A program made the position numbers and the translations under genes. The notes under the pieces are model-generated. The model worked only from the letters and a program-made list of their open reading frames with translations, made no database searches and had not been told where the DNA came from. This document shows, piece by piece, positions 10,286 through 21,560 of a stretch of DNA of 64,000 bases. Position 1 is the stretch's first letter, and each line of letters opens with the position of its first letter. This DNA is from Kitagawia praeruptora (taxonomy: Eukaryota; Streptophyta; Magnoliopsida; Apiales; Apiaceae), in the NCBI GenBank assembly GCA_037693485.1, contig CM075352.1:68512001-68576000 (forward strand), in the 5' to 3' direction.

Positions 10286-11825
10286 TGATAAGTGGAGTTT
10301 ATATCCACTTGGAGCGTTCCATATCGGCTTAAATTGATTGTCTTGGACTCAAGCTTGTGGTGGTTTTGATGTGTTTTGTTTAGTTGTGCAGATGAGAATG
10401 TTGATTAAGGTTGATGCTTCTATCGTTTTTGGAGAATTAATTGATTAAAATTCGGATTTTTGAGAAGGGTTGCGCAGTCTACACTGTTTTGGGCGCGCGG
10501 GCAAGATTCTGGGAAATATGATGTGCGCGGGAGCGCTGAAATTGGCCTGTGGAGCGCGCGGCCGTGCCTGGGCGGCAAAACTTCCAGAAATTTTCCAGAA
10601 ACCAATTCAAACATGGAAAGCGCTGCTAATTCAACTTCTATTCAATATGGAAAATAATTGGGACGACCAGAAAGATCCAGAATCAGTTTTAAACATGGAA
10701 ATTGCAATTCTTTTCCATTCAAGAAAGGAAAATTACTAGAATTCTATTCTAATTCAAAGACGGTAATTGCTTGGTTGAGGAGGCACGTGGGGCTATAAAT
10801 ACACACCTTGGGGCACATAAAATTGATCACCTACACAATAAAATTCGTTCAGAGCACAAGAGAGAGAAGCCAAGGCGAGGATTGTGACGACAAGAAGATC
10901 TAGTCATAGTTTTCTTGTATTCTTTATTTAGGCGTATCTTTTGGATGCTTGTTACTTTTCCGGATTTGTTCGCTAAACCTTATTCTATTATTGATTTATT
11001 CATCTTCATTATCTTGTTTAATATCATGCTTTCGTCAAATCCCATGGTGACGAAAGGTTCGATTATGAACTAATCGTTATCGTGGGATCCTAGTGGATTT
11101 ATCTATGTAGCTTAGTAGTTTGCATGCCTTAAAGATTTATTTGTGGTGAATTCTTGATATCCTCGTATGGTTGTGTTCATTGTATTCAGGTGCGTCGCGA
11201 ACATCTAATATGTTAATCTCTTGCTAAACGAGAGTGGATCTTGAGATTTAGAACTTGCCATGCTAGCATAGGATAGGTTGATGTTTTAAACATCATGATT
11301 TGTGGCATGAATAGAGATATTATGCTACCCTATGTGATCTAAGTGGATAACTTGTGCTTCAACATTTATGTTTTCAAATTCTATAGAGATATAGGGTCTA
11401 AACATAATAGGTGCCTATTCATCTTCTATCTCTTTTGTGGATGTATGCATAGATTGGTACTAGTATACCGAGAGGTAACTTTTACTCTTTTCGTGTTATT
11501 CGATCAGATATCAAAACCATCGCATGTTTTAATTAAAGACTGCAACTCTAAGTGAAGTAGATAATGAAACTAGGATTCCATTTTTATTCTCATATAAGTA
11601 ATTCGATTTTTAATTCTTGCCAATTAGTTAATTCTTAGATTTATAATTTGCATCTTATTTTAATTTAGATAATCTACCCTAAATTGTTATTTTTCTTAGC
11701 AGTGAATTAAAACCATACATTGTTGCATAGGCATATTTTCCGAGTAAAACTTATCCAGATCTCTGTGGAACGAACTTAATTGTATTACTTGTGACTACGT
11801 GCGCTTGCGTAATTATAGAATAACA
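10286..11825 (+). repeat. Athila-1 right (3') LTR
   Basis: Begins TGATAAGTGG after the polypurine tract and ends AATAACA at 11825, where Copia-1 sequence resumes. It matches the left LTR closely from 10497 on; the first ~210 bases are divergent from the left copy and shorter. Confidence 0.92.
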
Positions 11826-12294
11826 GTCTCTCTCTTAGATTCCCTAGAAAGTGTCATGATTCAGCCTATTTATCATGATATAGTAATACTCAAGAATCAA
11901 GATAGGAAATCAATTAGCACAAATAGCACATAAGCATGCAATCACACATATCAAGACAAATATTCGGTCTTGAAATGGTAAAAATGATTTGACAGCTTAG
12001 ACAAGACCAAAGTAAAAACAAATAAATTACCCAGTGGATAAAAGAGTAAATTCTCGAGAAACGAGCTTCCCGTTGATATTTATTGAGATAATACACACAA
12101 AGGAAACTAAATATCCACCGAATAAATAAAAGTAAAATAAAATCCAGATATTATTTAAATCATCAACGGATATTTGACATATCCATCGATGGGTAAATTC
12201 TGACTTAGACAGAATTTCGTACCTTTTCTTTGTAAAAGAAAAATTCAAACTAATTTCTGGCTGCTTATTCAACCATGCAAATATCTTGAATAAA
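11826..12294 (-). other. Copia-1 3' noncoding region
   Basis: Between the RNase H end and the Athila-1 insertion point I see no gene and no LTR copy (the LTR start TGTTATTTCCC is absent). It contains one copy of the recurring word TCAACGGAT (12163-12171) and the palindrome ATCCATCGAT(GG) at 12181. Confidence 0.45.
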
Positions 12295-13721
12295 TTAGGA
12301 GAAATTCAGCATACCTAGCTCACTTACCAACCTTGTGAATGTTGATTCATCAAGTGGCTTGGTAAAGATATCTGCAAGTTGCTTCTCACTTGGAACAAAA
12401 TGAAGTTCCATAGTACCTTCCATCACATGTTCTCTGATGAAATGGTATCTAATGTCTATGTGCTTGGTCCTGGAATGTTGCATTGGATTCTCAGATATGG
12501 CAATTGCACTCGTGTTGTCAAAAAATATTAGGATTCTATCAACTCTTAATCCATAGTCAAGCACTTGATTCTTCATCCATAGTATTTGTGCACAACAACT
12601 TCCAGCTACAATATACTCAGCTTCTGCAGTAGAAGTGGAAACTGAATTCTGCTTCTTGCTAAACCATGAAACCAGCTTGTTCCCTAAGAATTGACAAGTG
12701 CCTGTAGTACTTTTTCTGTCAATTTTACAACCTGCATAATCTACATCTAAATAGCCAGTTAGATTAAAACCAGATTCTCTAGGATACCAAATGCCAAGGT
12801 TTGGTGTTCCTTTGAGATATCTGAAAATCCTTTAATAGCTATTAAATGAGATTCTCTGGGATCATCTTGGAATCTTGCACATAAACAAGTAAAAAACATA
12901 ATATCAGGTCTGCTTGCTGTTAAGTATAGAAGTGATATTTAACAAAAAAAAAATATAGAAGTGAGCCCACCATGCTCCTATAACTTGAGATGTCCACTTT
13001 CTTCTCCTTAGTATTCAACTCAAGTTTAGTGGCAGTGGCCATGGGTGTTCTTGCAGAAGCACAATCCAGCATGTAAATCTTTTCAAAAGATCATTAACAT
13101 ACTTGGATTGACTAATGAATATTCCATCAATAACTTGCTTTAATTGTAAGCCAAGGAAATAAGTTAGTTCACCCATCATGCTCATTTCATACTTACTTTG
13201 CATAAGTTTGGCAAACCTTTTGCAAAGCTTCTCATCAGTAGACCCAAAAATTATATCATCTACATAAATTTGAACAAGTATCATAGAGCCATTGACATTT
13301 CTATAAAAGAGAGTTTTGTCAATAATACCTCGAGTGAAGTGATTCTCTATAAGGAACTGTGAGAGAGTGTCATACTAGGCTCTAGGTGCTTGCTTCAGGC
13401 CATATAATGCTTTGAGAAGAAAATAGACATATTCTGGGAATTCTGGGTCTTCAAAACCAGGAGGTTGACTTACATATACCTCTTCTTCCAAAATGCCGTT
13501 TAGAAAAGCACTCTTGACATCCATTTGATAGACTTTGTAGTTGGCATGGGCTGCATAGGCCAGGAAGATTCTGATTGCTTCCAACCTTGCTACAGGTGCA
13601 AAGGTCTCATCAAAATCAATTCCTTCTTCTTGACAATAGCCTTTTGCAACCAACCTTGCTTTGTTCCTTGTCACTATGCCATTCTCATCCATCTTATTCT
13701 TGAATACCTATTTGGTGTCAA
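12295..13721 (-). pseudogene. Copia-1 reverse transcriptase and RNase H, decayed
   Basis: Reading leftwards, the RT fingers and palm lie at 13692-13375 (NKARLVAKGYCQEEGIDFDE, QMDVKSAFLNG, PPGFEDPE, ALYGLKQAPRA). An in-frame stop follows where a Trp codon is expected. The catalytic YVDD is at 13255-13266. The frame breaks again between about 13020 and 12580, where an A-rich interruption lies near 12945. The RNase H end is readable at 12576-12295 (CDNTSAI-like FFDNTSAIAISENP, KHIDIRYHFIRE, ADIFTKPL). The enzyme is inactive in this copy. Confidence 0.88.
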
Positions 13722-15608
13722 TTACTGACTTGCCTTTAGGCTTGGGTACAAGCTTCCACACTTCATTTCTCTCAAACTGTTTAGCTCCTCTTGCATTGCT
13801 AAAACCCAGTCTGGATCTAGGAGGGCATCCTCAACTCTCTTAGGTTCTTCTTTAGACAGAAAACTGCTATACAAGCATTCGTTTTGAGTTGCCCTTCTAG
13901 TTTGGACTCGTGCATTTGAATCTCCAATTATGAGTTCAAATGGGTGATCTCTGGTCCATTTTCTTGATGTTGGCAGGTTCAGCCTAGATGACGTAGCTTC
14001 ATTCTCCCTGTGTTGATCATTTTGATTGGTTGTTGAGTGATGACTCTGAGAGACTCCCCCTGAGTGTGTGGCTCTTGAGGTTGGAGTTCTAACAGAGTTA
14101 TCAATGGATAATTCTTTGTAACTATCAAAGGGTAATCCAGAATTGTCTTCAACGGATCGGGTTTCCTCAGCATCAACGGATGGTGTCCCATGCTCTACAC
14201 CTCGAGCGTGCTGCGATCTTACACCAGTCGATACTGTTTCTACATCATTTTCACTGCCTTCACCAGTCATATCATTATCAAATGATAAATCTTCATGGAA
14301 ACCTTCATCTATCAACCCTTGGATTTTCTTATCATCAAAGACAACATTTATGGATTCCATAACAATTTTTAGTCTTAGGTCATAGATTCTATATGATTTC
14401 TCTGCTGAGTATCCAACAAAGATAGCTTCATCTGCTTTGGTGTCAAACTTTCCAATGTTTTCACCTTGATTTCTCAGGACAAAACATTTGCAACCAAAGA
14501 CATGTAAGAAGTTAACTGTTGGCTTCTTTCCCTTGAATAGTTGGTATGAAGTCAGTCCTTTTGCTTGATTGATCAAAGAAATATTCTGAGTATAGCAGGC
14601 AGTGTTGACAGCTTCAGCCCAGAAATATGTTGGCAACTTTGATTCTTCAAGCATTGTTCTTGCAGCTTCAATGAGAGTCCTGTTTTTCCTTTCTACTACA
14701 CCATTTTGTTGAGGAGTCCTAGGTGCAGAGAATTCTTGGATAATTCCTTCTTCTTCACAAAACTCTCTCATCATAGAATTCTTGAACTTAGTTCCATTGT
14801 CACTTCTCATCCTTCTTACTTTGAAAGAGGGATTATTGTTGACTGTTCTGATATGATTGATGATGATTTCTCCTGCCTCATCCTTGGAGTGCAGAAAGAA
14901 TGTCCACGTGTATTTAGAGAAGTCATCCACAATCACTAGACAGTATCTCTTCTTGGAGATTGACATTACATTGACTGGTCCAAATAGATCCATGTGAAGT
15001 AGCTGTAGAGGATGATCAATGGAGGACATTAACTTAGATTTGAAAGAGGCCTTCTTTTGCTTCCCTTTTTGGCATGCATCACACAATCCATCTTTGGAGA
15101 AAACCAATTTTGGAATACCTCTAACCAAATCCTTCTTCACCAACTCATTCATTGCTTGGAAATTCAAGTGTGATAGTTTCTTGTGCCATAGCCAACCTTC
15201 ATCTACACTTGCCTTGCTGAAGAGGCATGTAGCAGTATCTGCACTTGTTGAATTGAAGTCAGCTGTGTACACATTCCCTTTTCGGTTGCCTGTCATCACT
15301 ATCTTGTTGTCGTTTTTCCTGAAAACAACACAAGCTACTGTAGTAAACCACACATTTTGACCTTTATCACATAGTTGATTGATACTCAGCAAATTATGCT
15401 TAAGTCCATCAACTAGTGCTACATCCTCAATGACAACATTTCCTTTTGAAATAAAGCCATATCCTCTAGTATATCCTTTGCTGTTGTCTCCAAAGGTAAT
15501 TCTAGGGCCAGCTCTCTCCTCGAACTTAGTGAACAGGGTAGAATCTCCAGTCATATGTCTGGAACAGCCACTATCCAGATACCAGAGGTTCTTTCTATCT
15601 CCCTGCAC
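13722..15608 (-). pseudogene. Copia-1 protease and integrase
   Basis: A 628-codon open stretch. Protease comes first, with WYLDSGCSRHMTG (active-site Asp-Ser-Gly) at about 15580-15545. The GAG-pre-integrase zinc finger follows (WHKKLSHLN, then CDACQKGKQ, about 15190-15060). The integrase core is about 15010-14640 with MDLFGPV, RRMRSDNGTKF and TPQQNGVVERKNR giving the D, D, E residues. After FGCKCFVLRN the protein runs into a hydrophilic Ser/Asp/Glu-rich linker (about 14300-13950), the hinge before RT. The open frame ends within the linker, so this is a long intact part of a broken polyprotein. Confidence 0.9.
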
Positions 15609-17346
15609 ACATCAAAACCAAATCAAGTTGATATTGGTACCCAAGTTTCCTTGGGTCCTGTAGTGTTAGCCTTTTTCTTGCCTCTCAAATCCTTTCTTTC
15701 CTTTGGTCCAGATTGAGTTAGATCAATCTTGACTCTGGGAGTGGGCCTTTGGAAGCCAGGATTTGAGCCTTGCTCAAATGCATTATTAAAATTGGAGTTA
15801 GGCATAGTCTGTGCATGCATGCTATTCATTATCCATGGCATCTGAGGCATATTGAAAGCATTATAGTATGGATTATGCATGAATGACATGTTTGCATATA
15901 GACTAGATGCATGATTAGATTGAGCATTATTGTTAGACATAACATACATAGCAGAAGTAGGCAAGTGTAAAGGCATGAGAGCATTTTTCAATTTTCTACA
16001 GCTAGTAGATAGGTGATTAACACTACCACAATTAACACACTCTTTTCTAGGAGCATATTTATCTAGTGTATAGTTGTTGTGTTTATTAATCCCTACTTTG
16101 CCATTTCTGTTCTTTCTCCAACCCTTAGCTCTTGTCTCAACTTTCTCTAACTTGTCTTCAATTGCTTTTGGGACAAGTGACCTATGTTAGCTTCCTCAAC
16201 TGATTTTGTTTTGCTACAATCTCCTTTCTCAAAGTTTTTACTGACTGGACCATATTGATTGTTCAATTTTACGAGAGTTGCTTTGTTAACAGTTTTGGCT
16301 TTCGATGGATGACATTGTTCTATATCCATCGATGGCTCATTGATCAACGGATAACTGCAGGCATCATCCGTTGACACAATGTCTGAAGCAGTCTCTCCAT
16401 CAACTCCTAACTTTGCTTCTCCTAATTTGTTAAGGGTATTCAAACCTTGAGAACAACAAATTTCTTCTCTAGCATCCTTAGGTTTTCCCCATGTGGCAAA
16501 TAGGTCCTGGTTTTTCTTCAACTGTTCTTTTAAACTGTTCTCTGGTTTAAGAGCTTCAAGCAATCCATCTTTAACTTCCTGGCAATCTCTCCTCATAATC
16601 TCAAACTCGATTAAATGAGTTTCTATCAAAGCATTCCTATCACTTAACTTTACATTCAGCTATTTTATTCTTTTGTTCTCTTTGTTAAGCGATTTTAAGG
16701 AAACATGCATGTTATACAATTCAAGAGACATCTCATCAATTGTACTAGCACATTCAGCTTTAGATAGATCAGATAGGTTAGAAGAGAATACCTGGTTGCT
16801 TGTTGAACTAGCTTCTTCATATTTCTCATTTGCCATGAGGGCAAGGTTGACAAACTCTTCTTCTGCATCAAAATCTCCACCAGCAGCCCAATCATTGTCT
16901 CTAGACACAAATGCCTTTTCCTTCTGAATGAGAAGATCGAAATATTTCTTCTTGTAGTCAATAGTTCCAAACTGTTTCTTATCATTCTCAGCTTTCGGCT
17001 TTCTGCATTCATTGGCAAAATGGCCAGCAATTCCACAGTTGAAGCATTTGAACTTAGATCTGTCAACCATGTTTTTGGATAGTTGACCATTCTTTCTAAA
17101 TTGCCTGCCTCCTGCTGGATTCCTCTTGAACTTAAGCTTTGAGAACCTCCTTGACAAGAACGCTAGATAGTCATCCAAGTCATCAGATTCACTTCCACTT
17201 GATGCATCGAGTTCTTCAATCAACTTACTTTTCCCTCTGCTAGTGTCAGCTCCACCATCACAAGTTTCAGAACTTGGTGTCGCATTTGTGCTCTCCATCT
17301 TCTCACTCACTTGGCTTACTGGAATGTTGGCCACCAAGGCAACAGA
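15609..17346 (-). pseudogene. Copia-1 gag C-terminal half with two zinc knuckles
   Basis: One frame on the minus strand with a TGA at about 17345, a TAG just below 16660 and further breaks near 16146 and 15620. The first zinc knuckle CFNCGIAGHFANEC is near 17040. A long hydrophilic segment follows. A second knuckle-like CVNCGSVNHLSTSC is near 16020, then an Asn/Met-rich stretch (about 15960-15780). The large spacer between knuckles agrees with the long Gag of Sirevirus-type elements. The copies of TCAACGGAT at 16344 and, reversed, 16366 lie in this coding region. Confidence 0.8.
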
Positions 17347-17594
17347 TCAAGCCTTCTTCTGAATCTTCTCCACTTCCTCATTTTGTTGAATTTCAAGCTC
17401 ATAGGTTTTCAGGATACCATACAATCTTTCAAGTGTAAATTCTTTATAGTCTTGAGAGTTCCTCAATGATACTGTCACTGGCTTCCATTCCTTCGGAAGA
17501 GATCTCAGAAATTTTAGGTTGGAGTCCTTGGTTTCATATTTCTTCCCATACAACTTCAGACCATTTAGTAGCTTTTGGAATCTACTAAATATAT
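17347..17594 (-). pseudogene. Copia-1 gag middle part, left of the Athila-3 insertion
   Basis: Encodes the end of the UBN2/copia-type gag domain (FQKLLNGLKLYG, LKFLRSLPKEWKPVTVSL, LYGILKTYELE). The frame is cut by Athila-3 at 17594/17595. It continues on the other side at 25294 and upward, with TATAT (17590-17594 and 25289-25293) duplicated. Confidence 0.88.
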
Positions 17595-19677
17595 TGATAG
17601 AGTATATTTTTATATATATTTTAGATGATTTTATTCTCATATTTATTGTGTTTTGCATTGATTTGGATTTTTATTTAATATATTTGATTGTTTTATTGTA
17701 GGAAATAAAGAATTCATAACTTGGAAGGATTTGGAGCAAAAAGAGCTATTTTGGAGATAAAATAGGAGAAAATTCGTAATATTGGGCTACACGGGCTGTT
17801 CTGCACTGTTTGGGCCATATCTTGAGTTCCAGAAGTCAGAATTTGACGATCTTACTGTCCAGGCGAAGCTTGTGGAATTTTCTTTAATTTAGAGGTGGTC
17901 CAGTAAGCAAAATACAACTGGAAGAGCCCAGAAACAGAGGAGAAAAAGAAGTGACGAATTTTAATTAAGGAATCCTATTCAGTTATGGAATCCTACTTGT
18001 AATTGATTTAGAGTATTAAAATACTTTTATTGGGCAAGCCTTTTAGAGGCTATATAAACACATCTAGGGTATGATGAAAAAGAATGAGGGAGTAATATTA
18101 GATCATATAATATAAGTTAGAGTAGATTAGTATTATTATTAGTTGGAGATGTAGAGAAACACCATGACTCTTCTTTTGGGTGACAACATTGAAGTTTGAA
18201 GGTTTTGTTCTCTTAATCTTTTCTTTGTTCTTATTAGTTTAATTATGTTTTCTTGTTTTACTAGTTGTTTTACTTGTTTAATTATTAGTGAGTAGTTATT
18301 TCTAGGGCTTAAAGGGAAGCCATGTTTGCACTAATATTGGTATGATTTTCATAGTGGTTTGATTGGTTATGGTTAATTCTGATTGATATGTTTTAATCAT
18401 TAATTTGTGTAATCGGCCGATATCATGGATTAATTATATGCAAATAGGGGTATGGATCGAGAGATTTACTTACTAGAGGCAAACATACGATTAGCATAAT
18501 TGAAATATTGGGCTACACGGGCTACACTGGCTGTTCTGCACTGTTTGGGCCATATCTTGAGTTCCAGAAGTCAGAATTTGACGATCTTACTGTCCACGCG
18601 AAGCTTGTGGAATTTTCTTTAATTTAGAGGTGGTCCAGTAAGCAAAATACAACTGGAAGAGCCCAGAAACAGAGGAGAAAAAGAAGTGACGAATTTTAAT
18701 TAAGGAATCCTATTCAGTTATGGAATCCTACTTGTAATTGATTTAGAGTATTAAAATACTTTTATTAGGCAAGCCTTTTAGAGGCTATATAAACACATCT
18801 AGGGTATGATGAAAAAGAATGAGGGAGTAATATTAGATCATATAATATAAGTTAGAGTAGATTAGTATTATTATTAGTTGGAGATGTAGAGAAACACCAT
18901 GACTCTTCTTTTGGGTGACAACATTGAAGTTTGAAGGTTTTGTTCTCTTAATCTTTTCTTTGTTCTTATTAGTTTAATTATGTTTTCTTGTTTTACTAGT
19001 TGTTTTACTTGTTTAATTATTAGTGAGTAGTTATTTCTAGGGCTTAAAGGGAAGCCATGTTTGCACTAATATTGGTATGATTTTCATAGTGGTTTGATTG
19101 GTTATGGTTAATTCTGATTGATATGTTTTAATCATTAATTTGTGTAATCGGCCGATATCATGGATTAATTATATGCAAATAGGGGTATGGATCGAGAGAT
19201 TTACTTACTAGAGGCACACATACGATTAGCAGAATTGAATTTGAGTGCGAGAGCATCATTGGATTTCTGAGAGTGTTAATGCTTGGAAAAGATTAACTTG
19301 ACTCTAATTACCTGATTGATTGAATTACTAAAAGTGGTTAATTGTGTTGAATGTTTCGAGAGTGTTAATGCTTGAAAGAGATTAACATACTCTAGTTATA
19401 GGATCACATTGATTGCTTTAGCTTAAGAGCCAATTGTGTAAGCATGGTGGACCTGATTGCCCTAGGTTTTAAATAATTTGTTTATCATCTGCTTAATTAG
19501 TGTTAATTTAGTTTAATTAGTTAATTAATATTCTCCAATAATCGTTTGTCCTTGAAACAATTAGCGATAACTGAAAAGGAATTAGTAGAACCTGTCTCCT
19601 TGTGGATTCGACCCGCTTGCCATCTGTACTAGCAATAGACACCGTGCGCTTGCGGTTAGGTAAAATTTAACACATCA
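17595..19677 (+). repeat. Athila-3 left LTR with 726-bp internal tandem duplication
   Basis: This LTR is 2083 bp against 1348 bp for the right one. The segment starting ATTGGGCTACACGGGCTG at 17781 restarts at 18507, with nine extra bases (CTACACTGG) in the second copy. The two copies differ at only a few sites, so the duplication is young. Each copy has a TATATAAA box (18051-18058 and 18786-18793). Confidence 0.93.
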
Positions 19678-19683
19678 AGTTTT

Positions 19684-19701
19684 TGGCGCCGCTGCCGGGG
19701 A
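19684..19701 (+). other. Athila-3 primer-binding site (tRNA-Asp type)
   Basis: TGGCGCCGCTGCCGGGGA, six bases after the LTR end and identical to that of Athila-1. Confidence 0.85.
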
Positions 19702-19830
19702 GACAGCGAGTTTCTATTGATTTTAATTTAGTTGTTTAGATTGTTTCCATTGTCTCGTTGGAACCTTTGTTCCAATTGAGGCAGATTTTACTACGTTTTC
19801 TTGGCTTTGTTGAGTGTCTACAGGTTTGCT

Positions 19831-21204
19831 ATGGGTGAAGTTGATACTTTAGCACTACTCTCTTCCATGTTGGAGGCACATACTCAAGAAATTGCCTCAT
19901 TCAACCCTACAGAGCCCATTATACGTCCAATGAGTATCAATGAGATGTCACAAGTGGCCCCTAAAACTTACAACTTCTGTCCAATTTGTGGTGTCCAGGG
20001 TCATTATGGTTTGGAATGCTATTACAATGTCTATAATTCTCAGAGTGCTCAGTGCGGACAAATGAATTCTTTTGAAGAAGGATATGGGTACAATCAGTAT
20101 TCAAACACTTTTGATCAAGAATGCTTGAATCAACCAGATTTCTACTACCAGGACAATGGTGCTCAAAATTTTTCATATCATAATCAGCAACAGTTTGAGC
20201 AACAATATTATCAGTCATATGAGCAGCCGCCACAGCAAGAATATCAATATCCTCATCTACAAGAAGATCTACATGTTTCTCAATCCAGTGTAGATGTGCA
20301 AGCTGATCAGACAAATGAGATGTGGGATATCTTGAATAAAATGCTAAAGAGTTTTGAAGAATTAGAAACTCAAAGTTTGGCGATTGAATCTCAAATTGCA
20401 CAGTTGGCTAACTCTTCTACTAAAGGGCATCTCGACTATTTACCATCATCATCTATCCGATCCGAAGACGACCTGATTGCTATCAATCTCACAAGCGATC
20501 AGGAATATGATAGTTTCTCCATGTATGTTGATGATGAGGCCATTAATAAAGAGAAGGAGCATGCCACCGATGACGAGATCAATGATGTTGCTGTTACCGA
20601 GAACAATGTGACTGATGATGAGGTTATAAAGGAAAGCAATATAGAGATGGTTGTTGTTTTTCTTCCACAACCTGTGACTAAGCTACCATGTATTGATAAA
20701 TTTGCTCTCGATCTAGCCTCTACTTACAAGGCTTCTTTGCTCAAGAACACTTATTTCAAGGTTGATGTGATAACAAATATTGTCCAAGATGATATTTCTC
20801 AAATTCTGGTTGAGGATCCATACAAAGTGGCTCATACGTTTCAAGCTCGAGAAGAGGGAGAAGATGGAAGTGTCTTATTAGCCAATGATGTGATAAGCCA
20901 AGATGTCCGAATGACTACAGTGAAAGTGAGGAGTGAAGAAAAGCCACCACCAGAACCTCCACCTTATGTCAAGGGAGTTCAATATTTTCGTGGTGTTGAA
21001 TTTTATCGCTGTTTTATCACAAAGTTTTCCAAAACTGCACAAGCACTCTCTCTATTGCTTATTAATGACATATTTTATTTTGCTGATGCTTGTTTGGAGA
21101 CTTTCTGCAGGATAAAACCAACCACAGACACTCTTGATACTTTTTGTGGTGGCGAGTTTATGATCGGGAAATTGGATATTCCGTCTCCATCGGATTATTT
21201 CTGA
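19831..21204 (+). CDS. Athila-3 ORF: gag zinc knuckle fused to RT-region remnant
   Basis: An uninterrupted 457-codon frame from ATG 19831 (the frame opens at a TTG at 19801) to TGA 21202. The N-terminal part has CPICGVQGHYGLEC, a CX2CX4HX4C knuckle, near 19980. A Gln/Tyr-rich stretch follows (about 20060-20270), then a coiled-coil-like segment with LNKMLKSFEELE, and then a long acidic region. The C-terminal 70 residues (VQYFRGVEFYRCFITKFSK, then FADACLETF) echo the RT-RNase H connection of Athila-1 (5188-5345: IRSFLGHAGFYRRFI). The catalytic RT and RNase H motifs are absent. Retention of so long an open frame without enzymes suggests the protein may still be selected, or that the element spread very recently. 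Confidence 0.75.
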   Translation: MGEVDTLALLSSMLEAHTQEIASFNPTEPIIRPMSINEMSQVAPKTYNFCPICGVQGHYGLECYYNVYNSQSAQCGQMNSFEEGYGYNQYSNTFDQECLNQPDFYYQDNGAQNFSYHNQQQFEQQYYQSYEQPPQQEYQYPHLQEDLHVSQSSVDVQADQTNEMWDILNKMLKSFEELETQSLAIESQIAQLANSSTKGHLDYLPSSSIRSEDDLIAINLTSDQEYDSFSMYVDDEAINKEKEHATDDEINDVAVTENNVTDDEVIKESNIEMVVVFLPQPVTKLPCIDKFALDLASTYKASLLKNTYFKVDVITNIVQDDISQILVEDPYKVAHTFQAREEGEDGSVLLANDVISQDVRMTTVKVRSEEKPPPEPPPYVKGVQYFRGVEFYRCFITKFSKTAQALSLLLINDIFYFADACLETFCRIKPTTDTLDTFCGGEFMIGKLDIPSPSDYF

Positions 21205-21255
21205 GGACGTCAAGCTATTGACGTTAAAGAAGCGCTGCTTGGGAGGCAACCCATG
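21202..21255 (+). other. Post-pol double-hairpin motif of Athila-3
   Basis: Directly after the TGA stop, GACGTCA (21206-21212) pairs with TGACGTT (21219-21225, outer pair G-U) around AGCTAT. Then follow AAGCGCTGCT and TGGG-AGGCAA-CCCA (21240-21253). It corresponds to 7128-7177 of Athila-1. Confidence 0.65.
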
Positions 21256-21299
21256 ATTTTTATAAGGTTAGTAAATTTTTTTATTTCATTTTCTTATAA

Positions 21300-21314
21300 A
21301 AAAAAATTTGTGTT

Positions 21315-21348
<34 letters not shown>

Positions 21349-21560
21349 TCGAAACAGTGTTTTTGGGCAGGCTGCACCTGTGTAACGCAGGTTGCGCCTG
21401 CGTTTCTGCTCTCCACGCAGGTTGCGCCTGTGTTGCGCAGGTTGCCCCTGCGTTTTACCCCCCTGTAACGCAGCCTGCTGCTGCGTTACTGACCGTTCCG
21501 CGCGCTGCGCCCCTGTAACGCAGGTTGCGCCTGCGTTACAGCCCCCTTCTGCCCAGATTT
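21300..21560 (+). repeat. A-run and cluster of GC-rich hairpins in Athila-3
   Basis: A run of about 25 A (with flanking A-rich DNA) ends near 21347. Then come at least six copies of words around CGCAGG/CCTGCG (21380-21540). Two form perfect hairpins with the loop TTGCG: AACGCAGG/CCTGCGTT at 21384-21404, and an 11-bp stem TGTAACGCAGG/CCTGCGTTACA at 21514-21540. Confidence 0.6.

Larger units (their letters stand above)
1..11825 (+). mobile_element. Athila-1: Athila-type Ty3/gypsy LTR retrotransposon
   Basis: The order is LTR, tRNA-Asp-type primer site, gag-protease-RT-RNase H-integrase, an extra ORF after pol, long 3' noncoding DNA, polypurine tract and LTR. This architecture and the FMDD RT signature are typical of the Athila lineage. 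The first six LTR bases (expected TGATAA) lie outside the window, so only the right flank (GTCTC, 11826-11830) of a possible target duplication is visible. It interrupts the 3' noncoding part of Copia-1. Gag-pol carries six nonsense codons and one frameshift, so the copy is not autonomous. The extra ORF is intact. Confidence 0.93.
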
